Source: Sebastes aleutianus
Lineage: Eukaryota > Chordata > Actinopteri > Perciformes > Sebastidae
Assembly (NCBI GenBank): GCA_916700875.1
Contig: CAKAKS010000067.1
Coordinates: 31,606,531-31,670,530 of the forward strand
Length of the DNA stretch: 64,000 bases
Reading direction: 5' to 3'
Part shown: positions 42,215 through 52,278 of the stretch, piece after piece
Layout: each line of letters begins with the position of its first letter
Numbering within the stretch: position 1 is the stretch's first letter
The notes under the pieces: model-generated
The model's input: only the letters and a program-made list of their open reading frames with translations
The model's database searches: none
What the model was told of the DNA's origin: nothing
Translations under genes and position numbers: made by a program

Positions 42215-43081
42215 TTACGGCGGCATGCAGTCCCACAACTCATGGCAGATACACTGGCAGAACCCGTAGACCATGATCATGACGAGGCTGGCGGGAACCA
42301 GGCTCACCAGCAGCACCCCGAGCGTCGTCCTCTGCATGATGAGCAGGTAAACCCCCATGGGCAGCGAGCTGAAGTACAGCAGCCCCAGCACCCACACCAG
42401 CGCCCGGGCCGAGGTCTGGCACAGGAGGGCCGCGCAGTTCCACACCGTCCACCTCTGCGTGATGGACGCCATGGAGTCCAGGCTGGACGAGCGGTAGCCC
42501 CGGTTTGACGTGTGAGATCCACGTGGCTGGCGGTGGAGGTGGAGATCGTGGGTGGGTGTGGGCATCGGCGGGGGCTCCATGATGGTAATGACCACAAAGT
42601 TAGGGGAGCCCCGGATGGAGGAGTAGGTGGTGGAGGAAGAAGAAGCGGATGATGAGGATGAGGAGGACGGGGACGTCACGGGTGGGTTGCCACCCATCAG
42701 CGAGGTCAGGCGCCTGGGGCTGAGGAGCAGCTCCGTGGTCGCCTCCTGGTGGAAGTGGAGGTTCCTCTGATTCCTGCTTTGGAGGGCCAGCGCCGCCACC
42801 AGGTTGCAGTCATCTGGCAGGCTGCTCACCGCCTGGCCCGGCAGTCTGGTGACGTAGCGGCAGAACGGGCACACCACGGCGTTGGGAGGCGATTCGCCAA
42901 GGTCCAGGATCTTGGCGAGGCACTTGGCACACAGACGGTGGCAGCACTCGAGCACCTTTGGCCTGCGGCTGCCCAGGTTGTACGCACAGTAGCAGATCTT
43001 ACACTCCAGCTCTTCGGTGCTCAGAATGTCCACGTGGCCACCTCCGCCGCCATCCTCAGTGCTTTGCAGCTCTATCATCAT
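42215..43081 (-). CDS. rnf182: rnf182, membrane-bound RING-type E3 ubiquitin ligase
   Basis: A single coding exon of 288 codons. The RING finger occupies about residues 27-74 with ligands C27, C30, C46, H48, C51, C54, C71 and C74 (CKIC, CCHRLCAKC, CPFC). A Ser-rich stretch at about 150-165 is followed by two hydrophobic segments near the C-terminus (about 227-248, ALVWVLGLLYFSS, and 252-273, TLGVLLVSLVP), then a tail FCQCICHELWDCMPP. These match vertebrate RNF182 (human 247 aa: SSLPDD, WTVWNC, SLVP and CQC blocks). The fish protein is longer, mainly from the Ser-rich insert. Known role: E3 ligase reported to act on V-ATPase subunit c. The start ATG at 43079-43081 was chosen because an acceptor-like TTTTTTTCTGC...GAGGCAG lies just upstream, fitting a non-coding 5' exon. 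Confidence 0.95.
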   Translation of the reverse strand: MMIELQSTEDGGGGGHVDILSTEELECKICYCAYNLGSRRPKVLECCHRLCAKCLAKILDLGESPPNAVVCPFCRYVTRLPGQAVSSLPDDCNLVAALALQSRNQRNLHFHQEATTELLLSPRRLTSLMGGNPPVTSPSSSSSSSASSSSTTYSSIRGSPNFVVITIMEPPPMPTPTHDLHLHRQPRGSHTSNRGYRSSSLDSMASITQRWTVWNCAALLCQTSARALVWVLGLLYFSSLPMGVYLLIMQRTTLGVLLVSLVPASLVMIMVYGFCQCICHELWDCMPP

Positions 43082-43253
43082 CCTACCCCCCCGAGCTCTA
43101 TCCTGCCTCGAGATCAGCAGAAAAAAATCCAGCCAAAAGCTCAGCTCCAGGCTGAGCACCGAGGGGCACGGCGAGTTTCCCACAGATGGCGACGGTGACA
43201 GCGGTCCACTGAAGGTCTGGGGTTCATTGTGGCTGTCCAACAGGCTCCTGCAG

Positions 43254-43265
43254 TGTGTGTGTATG

Positions 43266-43308
<43 letters not shown>
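43254..43308. repeat. (TG)n microsatellite upstream of rnf182
   Basis: Interrupted TG repeat (one GTATGCATG break) about 170 bp upstream of the chosen rnf182 ATG. On the gene's strand it is (CA)n. Confidence 0.95.
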
Positions 43309-43420
43309 TTTGATGAGGGAAGTCCCTCGTGAGTTCTGGCCTCTGGGGTTCGCCTGCCTCTGAGCAGTTGGGGTAACGGTGCATCGTTTGGGGCAAAAAA
43401 AGCCTTTCATGGGCCGCATG

Positions 43421-43467
43421 AGAAAAAGAGAGAGAGAGAAAGTGAGAGAGAGGGTGAGAGAGAGGGT

Positions 43468-43500
<33 letters not shown>
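43421..43500. repeat. (GA)n-rich tract
   Basis: About 80 bp of GAGA with GGTGA interruptions, 340-420 bp upstream of rnf182 coding sequence. Confidence 0.9.
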
Positions 43501-43503
<3 letters not shown>

Positions 43504-43633
43504 ACTGTTAACACAGCATTAGAAGAGAACAAACAGAGGCGAAGGGACAACAAAGCAAAGCCTGTACAAACCGGAGCTGGAATTTTCGAGCCTGATCTTT
43601 TGTTGCTCGGTGAAATTCAGTCCAATTAGTGGC

Positions 43634-43765
<132 letters not shown>

Positions 43766-43799
43766 TTCTGCTGCTGAATAAATTTCATGATCCCTTTTT

Positions 43800-45500
43800 T
43801 TTTTTTCGCACATTGTTTTTTAATTTTACAATTTGGGATTTCTTGTACAATTCTCAGTTTTAGTTGTACAATCAAAAGATAACCTGAGAATAAGGATCAT
43901 CCCAACATAAAAACCCCCCACAGAATTGCAATCTGGTTTTCTATATATATTTATAATGCAAACCGGAGGAACAGGATTTTTTTCCAGATTACCTGTCATA
44001 TGTACTACTACCAGAATATAGTGACCGTTTTATAAAAAAAACTTTTTATAATCAGAATTTGCTCCATTTCTACCCACTGCAGCTTTAATAAACCCTAAAT
44101 ATATCTGGGTTCTGACTCCAAACAGCACGCGAGGTGTGGTGGTGGTGATCCAGGGCGTCAGGACGTTGAACGTGGCCCAGTCTTCTAGGGATAGACTCAC
44201 CAACACAACAGCCCATATTGCACCACACATGGCTAATATAGCTTGGCCTTCAACTAACTGGACTTCTTCGGATTTCCAGCCGGAGCACAGCCAATAGGAA
44301 CGCTCTCTCTCTCTCTCTCTGAAATGACCTGTGATTGGTCAAAGTCTCCCGACAAGGGATTTTAGACACATAGATTTTTTTAAAGCCTGAAAACAGAGCC
44401 ATGAGGAGGAGCAGAAGTCTCTCAGAACACTTGAATTACAATATGCTGAAAGGTTATTATGGATATTTTTGCCCAATGATGCCAAAAACATTCTGCCTAC
44501 TGCCACTTTAATATCTTCTGTATGTTCAATCTTCACTTGATTAATAAAATGTTCTTTAAAAAATTTGAATATTTGCTCTCATCATTCGATGTCATCATCA
44601 TCAAATCAATGTCTACTTACTGTAAGAGGAGATGTTTTTACCGTATGATACCGTCTTCATCAGCGGAGGGAAGTTTGCTCAGTTGTCACGGAGACGGAAA
44701 TCGTGGCAGCTGCAGGGCCTGCATGCCAGCAGATCCGTCCCCGTGACAACTGGGAGAGAACTAAAGCTAGTAAGTGGACATTGAGTCGGGATTGTTTTTT
44801 TGTCAAATTACAAATTTTGCCTTGAGAACATGCAGGCCTGGAGACGTGAGCTCGGCGGAGTGGCGTGGCGTGGAGTGAGGGAAGGAGAGGCCCCGGCAGT
44901 TGGAAAAGTGGAGCAGGTCATTGTTGGAGATCACGGTTTGGCACTGAGCTCTGATCTTGATTCGGGTCCAGAACGGTGCAGCGAGGCGGCATGCAGTGTA
45001 AAATGGGTCATCGTGTCTTTGTAGTTCTTAGTTTCGCCGTTACTCCTCCCTAGACAGGTTCATTCTGACTCTGTCTTGTGTGGCAAGTGGCCCGGTCTGC
45101 TGTCTGTCACACAGCGTCTCCATAGCTAATCGTTTAAGGCCTAAAATGTAAAGAAAAGGCATCACAATGTCACAGTAGTGGCATGCAATGACCTCAATGC
45201 TCGTTAATAAGCCAGATGTATGGTTTCTGTGACTGCAGGTATGTTTGTGTCCATGGTAGGACCACATGGGCTGGTTTTATGCGAATTATGTGAATTGAAC
45301 ATGGCAAATTGTCACATTCAAAAAGGTAGGCGTGTGACCAAAAGTATGCACCCTGTAGCAAAGTATGGAAGGAAAGAGACGAAACAGCCACTGCCACCAT
45401 TTTGGACTGAAAACGCTTATTCAATTTAGAATATTTTTATTGTTCAACACAGGTCTGTAAGCATCGCTTCCCCTCGCGATAAAAAACGCCCCTGTGGACA
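43800..45500. other. rnf182-retreg1 intergenic DNA with dispersed repeats
   Basis: No exon was recognised. A segment at about 44030-44515 is bordered by CACTGCAGCTTTAATAA and CTGCCACTTTAATA, repeat-like ends with TTAA. A (CT)n run lies at 44305-44322. The rest is anonymous. Confidence 0.45.
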
Positions 45501-45504
45501 GGTA

Positions 45505-45953
45505 ATTTAAATGTGTCCCAGTTTATTTCCTGTCGCAGTGTATGTGAATAACATCAGCTGACAGGAAGTAAACATGGACCCAAGCTGTTGCCTAGCAACG
45601 CAATCCCGTTGCAATTCCGTTGAAATGCACTAAAACGGATGAAGGTGAATACAGGTATATTCAGACAGACAATTAGTCAAATCACTAATCAAAACCCACT
45701 TTTTTAGAACTGCTTTTAATGTGTAATTAATATTGTGTGTTTTATATCTTTTTTATGATGTCCTTATTTTATGATCTTTTTATCTATGTAAAGTGTCTTT
45801 GAGTTTTTAGAAAAGCGCTATATAAATAACATTTATTATTATTTATTATGAGGAAAATAAAGTGTTTTTTTTTTAACATTACAGCATGTAAACATGTTCT
45901 AGTAGAAACACAAAAGTATGAACCTGAAAATGAGCAAGATATGGGACCTTTAA
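45505..45953 (+). mobile_element. TTAA MITE family, copy C, 5'-truncated and with an insertion
   Basis: It starts within the family sequence at ATGTGTCCCAGTTTATTTCC and runs to the intact right end GATATGGGACCT-type + TTAA (45950-45953). The collinearity is interrupted at about 45667-45850 by a foreign segment ending in a CGCTATATAAATAACATTTA and ATT repeat. Confidence 0.8.
45667..45850 (+). mobile_element. Short retrotransposon-like insertion in MITE copy C
   Basis: About 185 bp with the 3' signature AAAGCGCTATATAAATAACA followed by (ATT)n. This is the kind of tail shared by fish L2/CR1-type LINEs and their SINEs. The same GCGCTATATAA tail is seen in the SINE at 53018-53351. The MITE sequence resumes directly after it. 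Confidence 0.6.
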
Positions 45954-46293
45954 AGGGACTATGTATAACGTTCAGAATTGCTTGTTAACAGCGACACCTG
46001 TGGCCGTTAAGTCAATGAAAGTCAGCGTCCTGTTGCTCACGCTTGCTCAGGTGGAGCAAACAGCGAGAACGCGCGGTGTGTGAGTGAAGGCAGGCAGGCA
46101 GAGGAGCAGAGACTCCGGCCACACGCGAGTGCGCATGGGATCCCGACCCGGTAGATTTATACATGTAAAAAGTTGCAAACAGTCCCTTTAACGGCCACAG
46201 GTGTCGCAGTTAACAAGCATTTCTGAAAGTTACAAACAGTCCCTTTAACTGTGTAAAATGGGGTATAGGAAAGGTTACAAACAGTCCCTTTAA
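45950..46293. mobile_element. Cluster of abutting TTAA elements upstream of retreg1
   Basis: Four TTAA sites occur at 45950, 46188, 46245 and 46290. Copy C ends at the first. A shorter relative of the 4610-5409 element lies between the first and second (AGGGACTATGTATAACG to GCAAACAGTCCCT). Its end fragment in inverted/partial form lies between the second and third. A further 15-bp end (TACAAACAGTCCCT) abuts the fourth. The cluster ends about 190 bp before the retreg1 ATG. Confidence 0.7.
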
Positions 46294-46485
46294 ATAAGAA
46301 AAATGGCTTTACCTGGATGCATTTAGAACCCCTAACTCTCCATAAAACAAATTGCTTTTATTTTGAAAACCCAGCACCAGAACTACACTGTGGTAAACCA
46401 TCCGGGTAACTTGACAGGTCTCTGCTGGAGGAGCGGAGCGGAGCGGCAGAGAGAGGAGGAGGAGGAGGGCTCCAGTCTGTTTCTA

Positions 46486-49400
46486 ATGCTGGGGAGCCGG
46501 GAAACAGGGACCACGGGCAGCGGGGAGGAGGCTGCCGGGGCTCCGGGGCCTCCGGGCCGGCCTCACCGCGGGGAGGAGCCGCCTCCAGGCCGGGAGGAGC
46601 CGCCTCCAGGCCGGGCAGGGTGTCGTCTCTCCGGCCTGGTCAACTGGAAGCAGAGACCCTGCAGGACTTCAGCGCTGTTTGCTGCAGCCAGCACGGTGAT
46701 CTGGTAGGAATCATCATGCATCATGACGCAGAGATATCATCCTGATCACTCTGATCTCCTGTTCATTACAGGATGAAACCTCAGGAAAACATCAGAATAA
46801 CACTGATATGGCTTTATTTACATTTATAGCTATCTTATGTTTTTTTTTCTTTTTCTTTAAATGTATTTAAAGGTGTTATTGATAACATTATAATGTAGTT
46901 CAGAGGTCAGCAACCTTTACTATCAGAAGAGACATCTGTCTGGAGCTGCAAAACATTTGAGCATTGTGATGAAGGTAACACAGTTTATAGTCTAAGTATA
47001 TAGTATATAAGTCTAATGCAGTGAGGGCCAAAGTGCAAATGTACTATGGAGTATTAGGGCCACATTGAGGGAAAAAATATCTGAGATTATGAGAATAAAG
47101 TCATAATATAATGAGAAAAAAGTAATTACTTTACGAGAAAAAAAGTCGTAATAATGCAAAAAATTAAGTTATAATTTCATGAGAAAAAAAGTCGTAATAT
47201 TGCAAGAATAAAGTCATAACTTTACGAGAAGAAAAGTCATAATATTATGAGAATAAAGTCATAACTTAATGAGAAAAAAGTCATAGTATTATCAGAATAA
47301 AGTCATAATTTTTACGAGAAAAAAGTCATAATATAATGAGAAAAAAGTCATAACTTTACGATAAAAAAGTCGTAATATTGCGAGAATAAAGTCATAATTT
47401 TACAAAAAAAGTCGGAATAAAATTACTACTTTATAATATTACGACTTTTTTTCTCATAAACTTATGACTTTATTCGCGTAATATTCTGCATATTGTAACA
47501 GTATTTTTTATATCACAAGCAAGACCTTTGTAATCCTGCATCATTTTGAAACTGACATAAGTAAGTAAAAGAATCAAATTATGGAAATCATAATGATAGG
47601 ATATAATTTACATTGAAATACTGAAAAAAAATACAATAATAATTCATATAATAAGTCCCTTAGATGGATAGTAATGTTATTCAACCGTGAACGTCCATCA
47701 ATACAGTAAACTTCAGTTATTTATTGCAACAAGAATCCGATTTTTTTGCAAATTCCCTGAATAGTATCTGCTATGAACAGCATCAGTCCAAAGATATCAG
47801 CGTTACCCTTCAAACGACACCCCCCGATACAACGTGATGCTGTAATAATAAACTGTTTTGTTTCCCTTCAGGTTTGTGGCCTTCAGCCCTCTCCGAGCCT
47901 ACAGCCTCCTGGTCGTCCTGCTGGCTCTGCTGGTCGTCACGGTGACCGCCAGAGACATCGCTCGGTCCAGATCCACAGGTAGCGCCAAAAAACACCTTAT
48001 ATACGTACAGTATATTCTGGGGGCAGGGCTGCACGATTATGGCCAAAATGCTAATCACCATTATTTTGATCAATGTTGAGATCACAATCATTTATCACGA
48101 TTATTCATAGGTTTTAGGGACAAACTATTTTTATTGCAAAGTTCGTTGTTCCAAATCAAATTCAGTAGTGACAAATTGCGAGCTTTATGTCTTCTCTTTG
48201 TTTGACGCTACTGATGACGTAAAAAGCCCAAATCGTGACTAATATTCGATTAATTGTTCCCTGTAATTGTTACACACTGGTCCTTTAAACTAAACTTAGT
48301 TAAGTTTTGGACTGTTGGCCGGTCATGACATCACCGTTTTCAGATGTATAGACAATCAAGTAATCGAGAACGTATTTTAATATTGAATCTCTAACCGAAT
48401 AACGCTGGCAGCAGTTCATCCAAGCTGTTGAAGAGAGTCCAGCTCTAAGACTTCCAGATGATTTCACCCTGGTGGTGACTCGTTAGCCTGATGAGAAAGG
48501 ACGTGAGACACCGATGGTGACTCATCAGCCTGACCGTTGCTCACCAATCCACTCCTGTTTAAATGCATGTATTCTTTATGTGAGTGATGCTTTTATGAGC
48601 ACAAAAATGTACCACTTCAAGTTGCTATTATCCAGAGAAATGATAATAGCTTTCATTTTAATTTCTATGTCTTATCACTTATCTAGAAGGAGCAGCGTGG
48701 CTCCCGCCCTTGATTGTAAACGCCAAGTCAAGGCAGAAAAACAGGCACATTAAAGCAGTCTACAGGCTGATAGAAGAAACCCAGAAAGTCACGGAAGGTC
48801 AAATTTTTAGGTTAGGTTACGACCTGTTCACACATTGGCAATAAACCCCCCCCCCCAAAAAAAACAATTCAAAAATGTACGTACAGACCCTTTAATGTTT
48901 ACATTTTTGTAAGTTCCTGAAAATTACAGAGAGAACAACTCGCAGAAATGAGTAGTGTTGCAGCATCTCTGCATCATGTCCACATACGTTTGTGTACTTA
49001 TAGACCGGAGGCTGTTTTTAATGGTTTGGGCCTCTAGTTCCAATGAAGGGAAATATTAATGTGACAGCACACAATATATTAGTTAGACAATAGTGTGTCT
49101 CTGTCCTGTTTGCACAAACCTTTAACCCCCCTATTCACTGTATAAACATGTAATAAATGGAAGGTATAATGTAGTTCAGAGGTCAGCAGCCTCAAAAATC
49201 AAAAGAGACATTTTAGGCAAAGAAAAAAAAAAATCTGTCTGGAGCTGCAAAACATCTGAGCATTGTGATGAAGGTAACACAGTTTATAGTCTAAGTATAA
49301 AGTATATAAGTCTAATGCAGTGAGGGCCAAAGTGCAAATGTACTACAGAGTATTAGGGCCACATTGAGGAAAAAAAAAAATCAGAAATTAACAGAAAAAA

Positions 49401-50253
49401 GTCATAATTTTACGAGAAAAAAAGTCGTAATATTACGAGAATAAAGTCATAACTTTACGAGAAAAAACCAGAGACCTACAACAATGATAAATAAAAATGA
49501 AAATGTAAACAAAAAACATTTATTCATTTCCACTAATTTTTTTAAAAATCCACAGTTAGCTACTGGAGAGGAGCTAAAGAGCCCTGATGTAGTTAATCAG
49601 ATTAACAGTATCAGAAATATTTGATTGATCCCTCTCTGGGGGTAAATTGGGGCGTTACAGTTGCTCTTATATATAAACATAAAGAAAAGTAAGAAAATAG
49701 AAATAAAGGAGCAAGTATCATGTAAATTATGTACATAATGCTACAATATAGTATAACACAATATATGTAGAGAAATATAAGTAAATAATAAAAATAAGAA
49801 TTGCATTAAAGACGTACAATATATAACATAAAACCACAGTGCAAATAAGTAAATACAAAATGCTGAGAAGTGGGATCTAGTGAATTAAATAAGAATATTG
49901 CTTGAAATGTACATTATAAATGAAGTATTAATGCACAGTTGAGTTATTGCACAAATGATTGTACAGTTGAGTTAAGTCAGTAAAAGTTATGAGCAGATAT
50001 ACGGAGATTTATGAATGTACAGTATTTGTCAACAATTATAACTTATATGAAAACATATTTTATATTATTACAACTGCCTTTTTTCCCCTATATAGTAGTT
50101 CATTATCTGTTTATACAGCAGCCATGTTTTTGTTAGTCATTTTACTCTCCTTATGATGCCGTTTCCTGTGACGTGACCTACTCAGTGATGAGGATGAATA
50201 ATACATTTCTTTTCTCCCACAGGAGCTCACTTATGGCGCAGCATGACTGCAAG
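46486..50253 (+). CDS. retreg1: retreg1-like (FAM134B) ER-phagy receptor, first three coding exons; 3' part not found
   Basis: Coding exons are 46486-46703, 47872-47978 and 50223-50253, joined in frame through GT-AG junctions (118 codons plus two bases). The N-terminus is Gly/Pro/Glu-rich and low complexity. LVNWKQRP then starts the reticulon-homology region, with a membrane hairpin half in WFVAFSPLRAYSLLVVLLAL, then IARSRSTGAHLWRS. Human RETREG1 has LLSWKRPL, FWFLALTPWRVYHL and LSRTRGAQLWRS, whereas RETREG2/3 lack the RTRGAQLWRS block. Known role: curves ER membrane and recruits LC3 for ER-phagy. The LIR and the rest of the reticulon domain should follow but were not found to 64000. ATG 46486 is the only ATG in the open frame of exon 1. 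Intron 2 is full of repeats. Confidence 0.85.
46901..47475 (+). mobile_element. hAT-like element with expanded minisatellite, right end unclear (retreg1 intron 1)
   Basis: It begins CAGAGGTCAGCAACC and is collinear with the element at 49177-49586 for about 190 bp, up to TATTAGGGCCACATTGAGG. The interior is then a ~390-bp array of AAAGTCATAATAT / GAGAATAAAGTC motifs whose last part (47400-47475) is inverted (CGACTTTTTTTCTCATAAAC). The right terminus was not found. Confidence 0.7.
48005..48260. repeat. Possible hAT-like MITE in retreg1 intron 2
   Basis: It begins AGGGCTGCACGATTATGGCC and includes TTATCACGATTATTC and ATTCGATTAATTGTTCCC motifs, typical of CACGATT-rich ends of fish MITEs. Ends were not resolved. 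Confidence 0.4.
48300..49165. other. retreg1 intron 2, nothing recognised
   Basis: No exon or repeat border was identified. A C-run and A-run occur at 48848-48866. Confidence 0.5.
49177..49586 (+). mobile_element. Non-autonomous hAT element with 8-bp target duplication
   Basis: The 8-bp direct repeat ATGTAGTT lies at 49169-49176 and 49587-49594. The left end is CAGAGGTCAGCA and the right end, inverted, is CAGGGCTCTTTAGC; both begin CAG as expected for hAT. It is 410 bp with no transposase. The interior carries a short (~90 bp) AAAGTCATAATTTTACGAGA array and an ACCTACAACAATGATAAATA segment. Related copies lie at 46901 and 62177 (inverted). Confidence 0.85.
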
Positions 50254-50642
50254 GTAGGACACTGAGATGGATGTTTGTTTGTGTGTTTGTGTTGGGCAGG
50301 AGTTGTCTTATTGGCTCGTAGGTTCGTAGGTTCGTAGGTTAGCTTACCGGCTAATCTGTGTGTTAAACTGAATGTGCAGATGTGTTGAACATGCAGTACT
50401 CATCCCAAACCTGCTCTGGACTGCTGAGAAGCTGGAAGCCCTGCAGAGCTGAGTGGTCACACATGACTGTCTACATAATCTAATCCTCTGAGACTCAACC
50501 ATGTGACCACCGCTCAGTTTCAAGTCCCAAATCACAGACTCACCTTGTGATACATGAAAGATTCGATGCTTAGGGACTCTGTAGGGAAGAAATATCTTTT
50601 GAGATCTCAAGAATAAAAGTCAAAATATGTCGAGAATAAAGT

Positions 50643-51610
50643 AGGGCTGTTCACGCGTTAATGGATATTCATTTTAATGCCACTAATTTCTTTAAAGCAT
50701 TAACGCAACTTGCGATTTTTTAGGTTGTAGCGGGCTCAGTTTTAAAGCTAGAGTGAAGATACTGGTATCATATGAAACTATAAAACCTGATGAATCCATC
50801 GGTACCAACCGTGTCATAATAGCTTGTCATTAAAGAGGCTAAATAACTCTGCAAACTTGCGCTAAATTTTGACGAGGACAAACTGTCAAAGGGGTCCCTT
50901 GACCTCTGACCTCCAGATCAGTGAATGTAAATGGGTTCTCTGGGTACCCACGAGTCTCCTCTTTACAGACATGCCCACATTATGATAATCACATGCAGTT
51001 TGTTGTTGCCTGTTTGGCCATGTTATGATTTGAGCATATTGTTTTATGCTAAATGCAGTACCTGCCAGGGTTTCTGGACAATATCTGTTATTGTTTTGTG
51101 TTGTTAACTGATTTCCATTTTTTGTATTTATTTACTTATCTATCTATTTATTTATTTTTTATCTATTCCATTTTAATTTTTTTTTTTTTTACTTTTATTT
51201 ATCTATTTTTTATTTTCCATTCTTATTTTATATATCTATTTTTGATTTTCCATTTTTTATATTTATTCATTTTCCTTTCAATTTTAATTTTTATATTTAT
51301 TTATCTATTTTTTATATTTATTTATTTATGTATTATATATATAAGTAAGTAAATATACTACATATACATATACATCATACATAAGTACCTGTGAGGGTTT
51401 CTGGACAATATCTGTCATTGTTTTGTGTTAATTGATTAACAATAATAAATATATACATATATTTGCATAAAGCAGCATATGTGTCCACTCCCATGTTGAT
51501 AAGAGTATTAAATACCTGACCAATCTCCCTTTAAGGTACATTTTGAACAGATACAAAAATGTATTTTTTTTTAATTAATTTGCGATTTATCAGGATTAAT
51601 CATGCAGCCT
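50643..51610. mobile_element. Element with AGGGCTGTTCACGCGTTAAT end and T-rich interior
   Basis: The left part has AGGGCTGTTCACGCGTTAAT then GTTGTAGCGGGCTCAGTTTT (also at 7604 and on). The right end is GCGATTTATCAGGATTAATC then ATGCAGCCT, a loose inverted counterpart. A TTTATTTA-rich stretch at 51120-51345 produces a meaningless hydrophobic open frame. This is probably a hAT-like non-autonomous copy. Confidence 0.5.
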
Positions 51611-52278
51611 CTAATTTTCAGATTGTTCAAAGTTTTTATTGATGGATAATTTGCGTATAATAGAAAACCGCATATTTAGCCTAGAAAATATGATTATTTA
51701 AAAATAAAAAGTATAGTCCATGTTTCTTGCTGGATTTACACACCTTAATAATAATGTCTCTATGTGGATGGGACTGATGTGTTTGTCATTCTCTCCTCAC
51801 ATGTGAACTTGTACCACTTGGTGGAGCCTGAGCTCGTTCAGTGTGTTCAGAGGTGACAACATGAAAGAGTTTACATCACCTCAGACACCACCGACTGTAG
51901 ACACCGGATCAACATGCCAAGTCAGTTATTTTGGGTAATGTCATGTTTCGGTCATGGTTATTAATATATAGTTTATTAATAAAGGTTCATTATCTTTCAA
52001 AAAACTCTTCTCACATGGTCTTGAAGACCATAATAAGAGACTACTATTCAACCCTGTAAGTCTTGATTGTCAGATTTTGACTTGTTGGAGCATCTGTAGG
52101 TGCTCTTTAGTAGAATTTAGTGTTTCTATGATCAGTTTACTTAAAATAACACAAAAAACTGCAGAGTGAATAAGATTCAAAAGCCAAAATGTAGTATATA
52201 TACTGTAGTATACAGTGAGACACAAAGGTCGGCTTACGTTATGGGTTTCATTTTGCAAGATACCGGTAGATTAAATAT

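Noticed and set aside
42749..43313. Plus-strand open frames opposite rnf182
   Set aside because: They are shadows of the GC-rich rnf182 exon on the opposite strand, with no family resemblance.
46363..46485. Upstream extension of retreg1 exon 1 to 46363
   Set aside because: The frame is open, but its first codon is TTG and no ATG occurs before 46486.
51053..51352. Hydrophobic 99-codon open frame rich in Phe, Leu and Tyr
   Set aside because: It is a translation of a TTTATTTA-rich stretch inside a repeat and mimics membrane segments by base composition.
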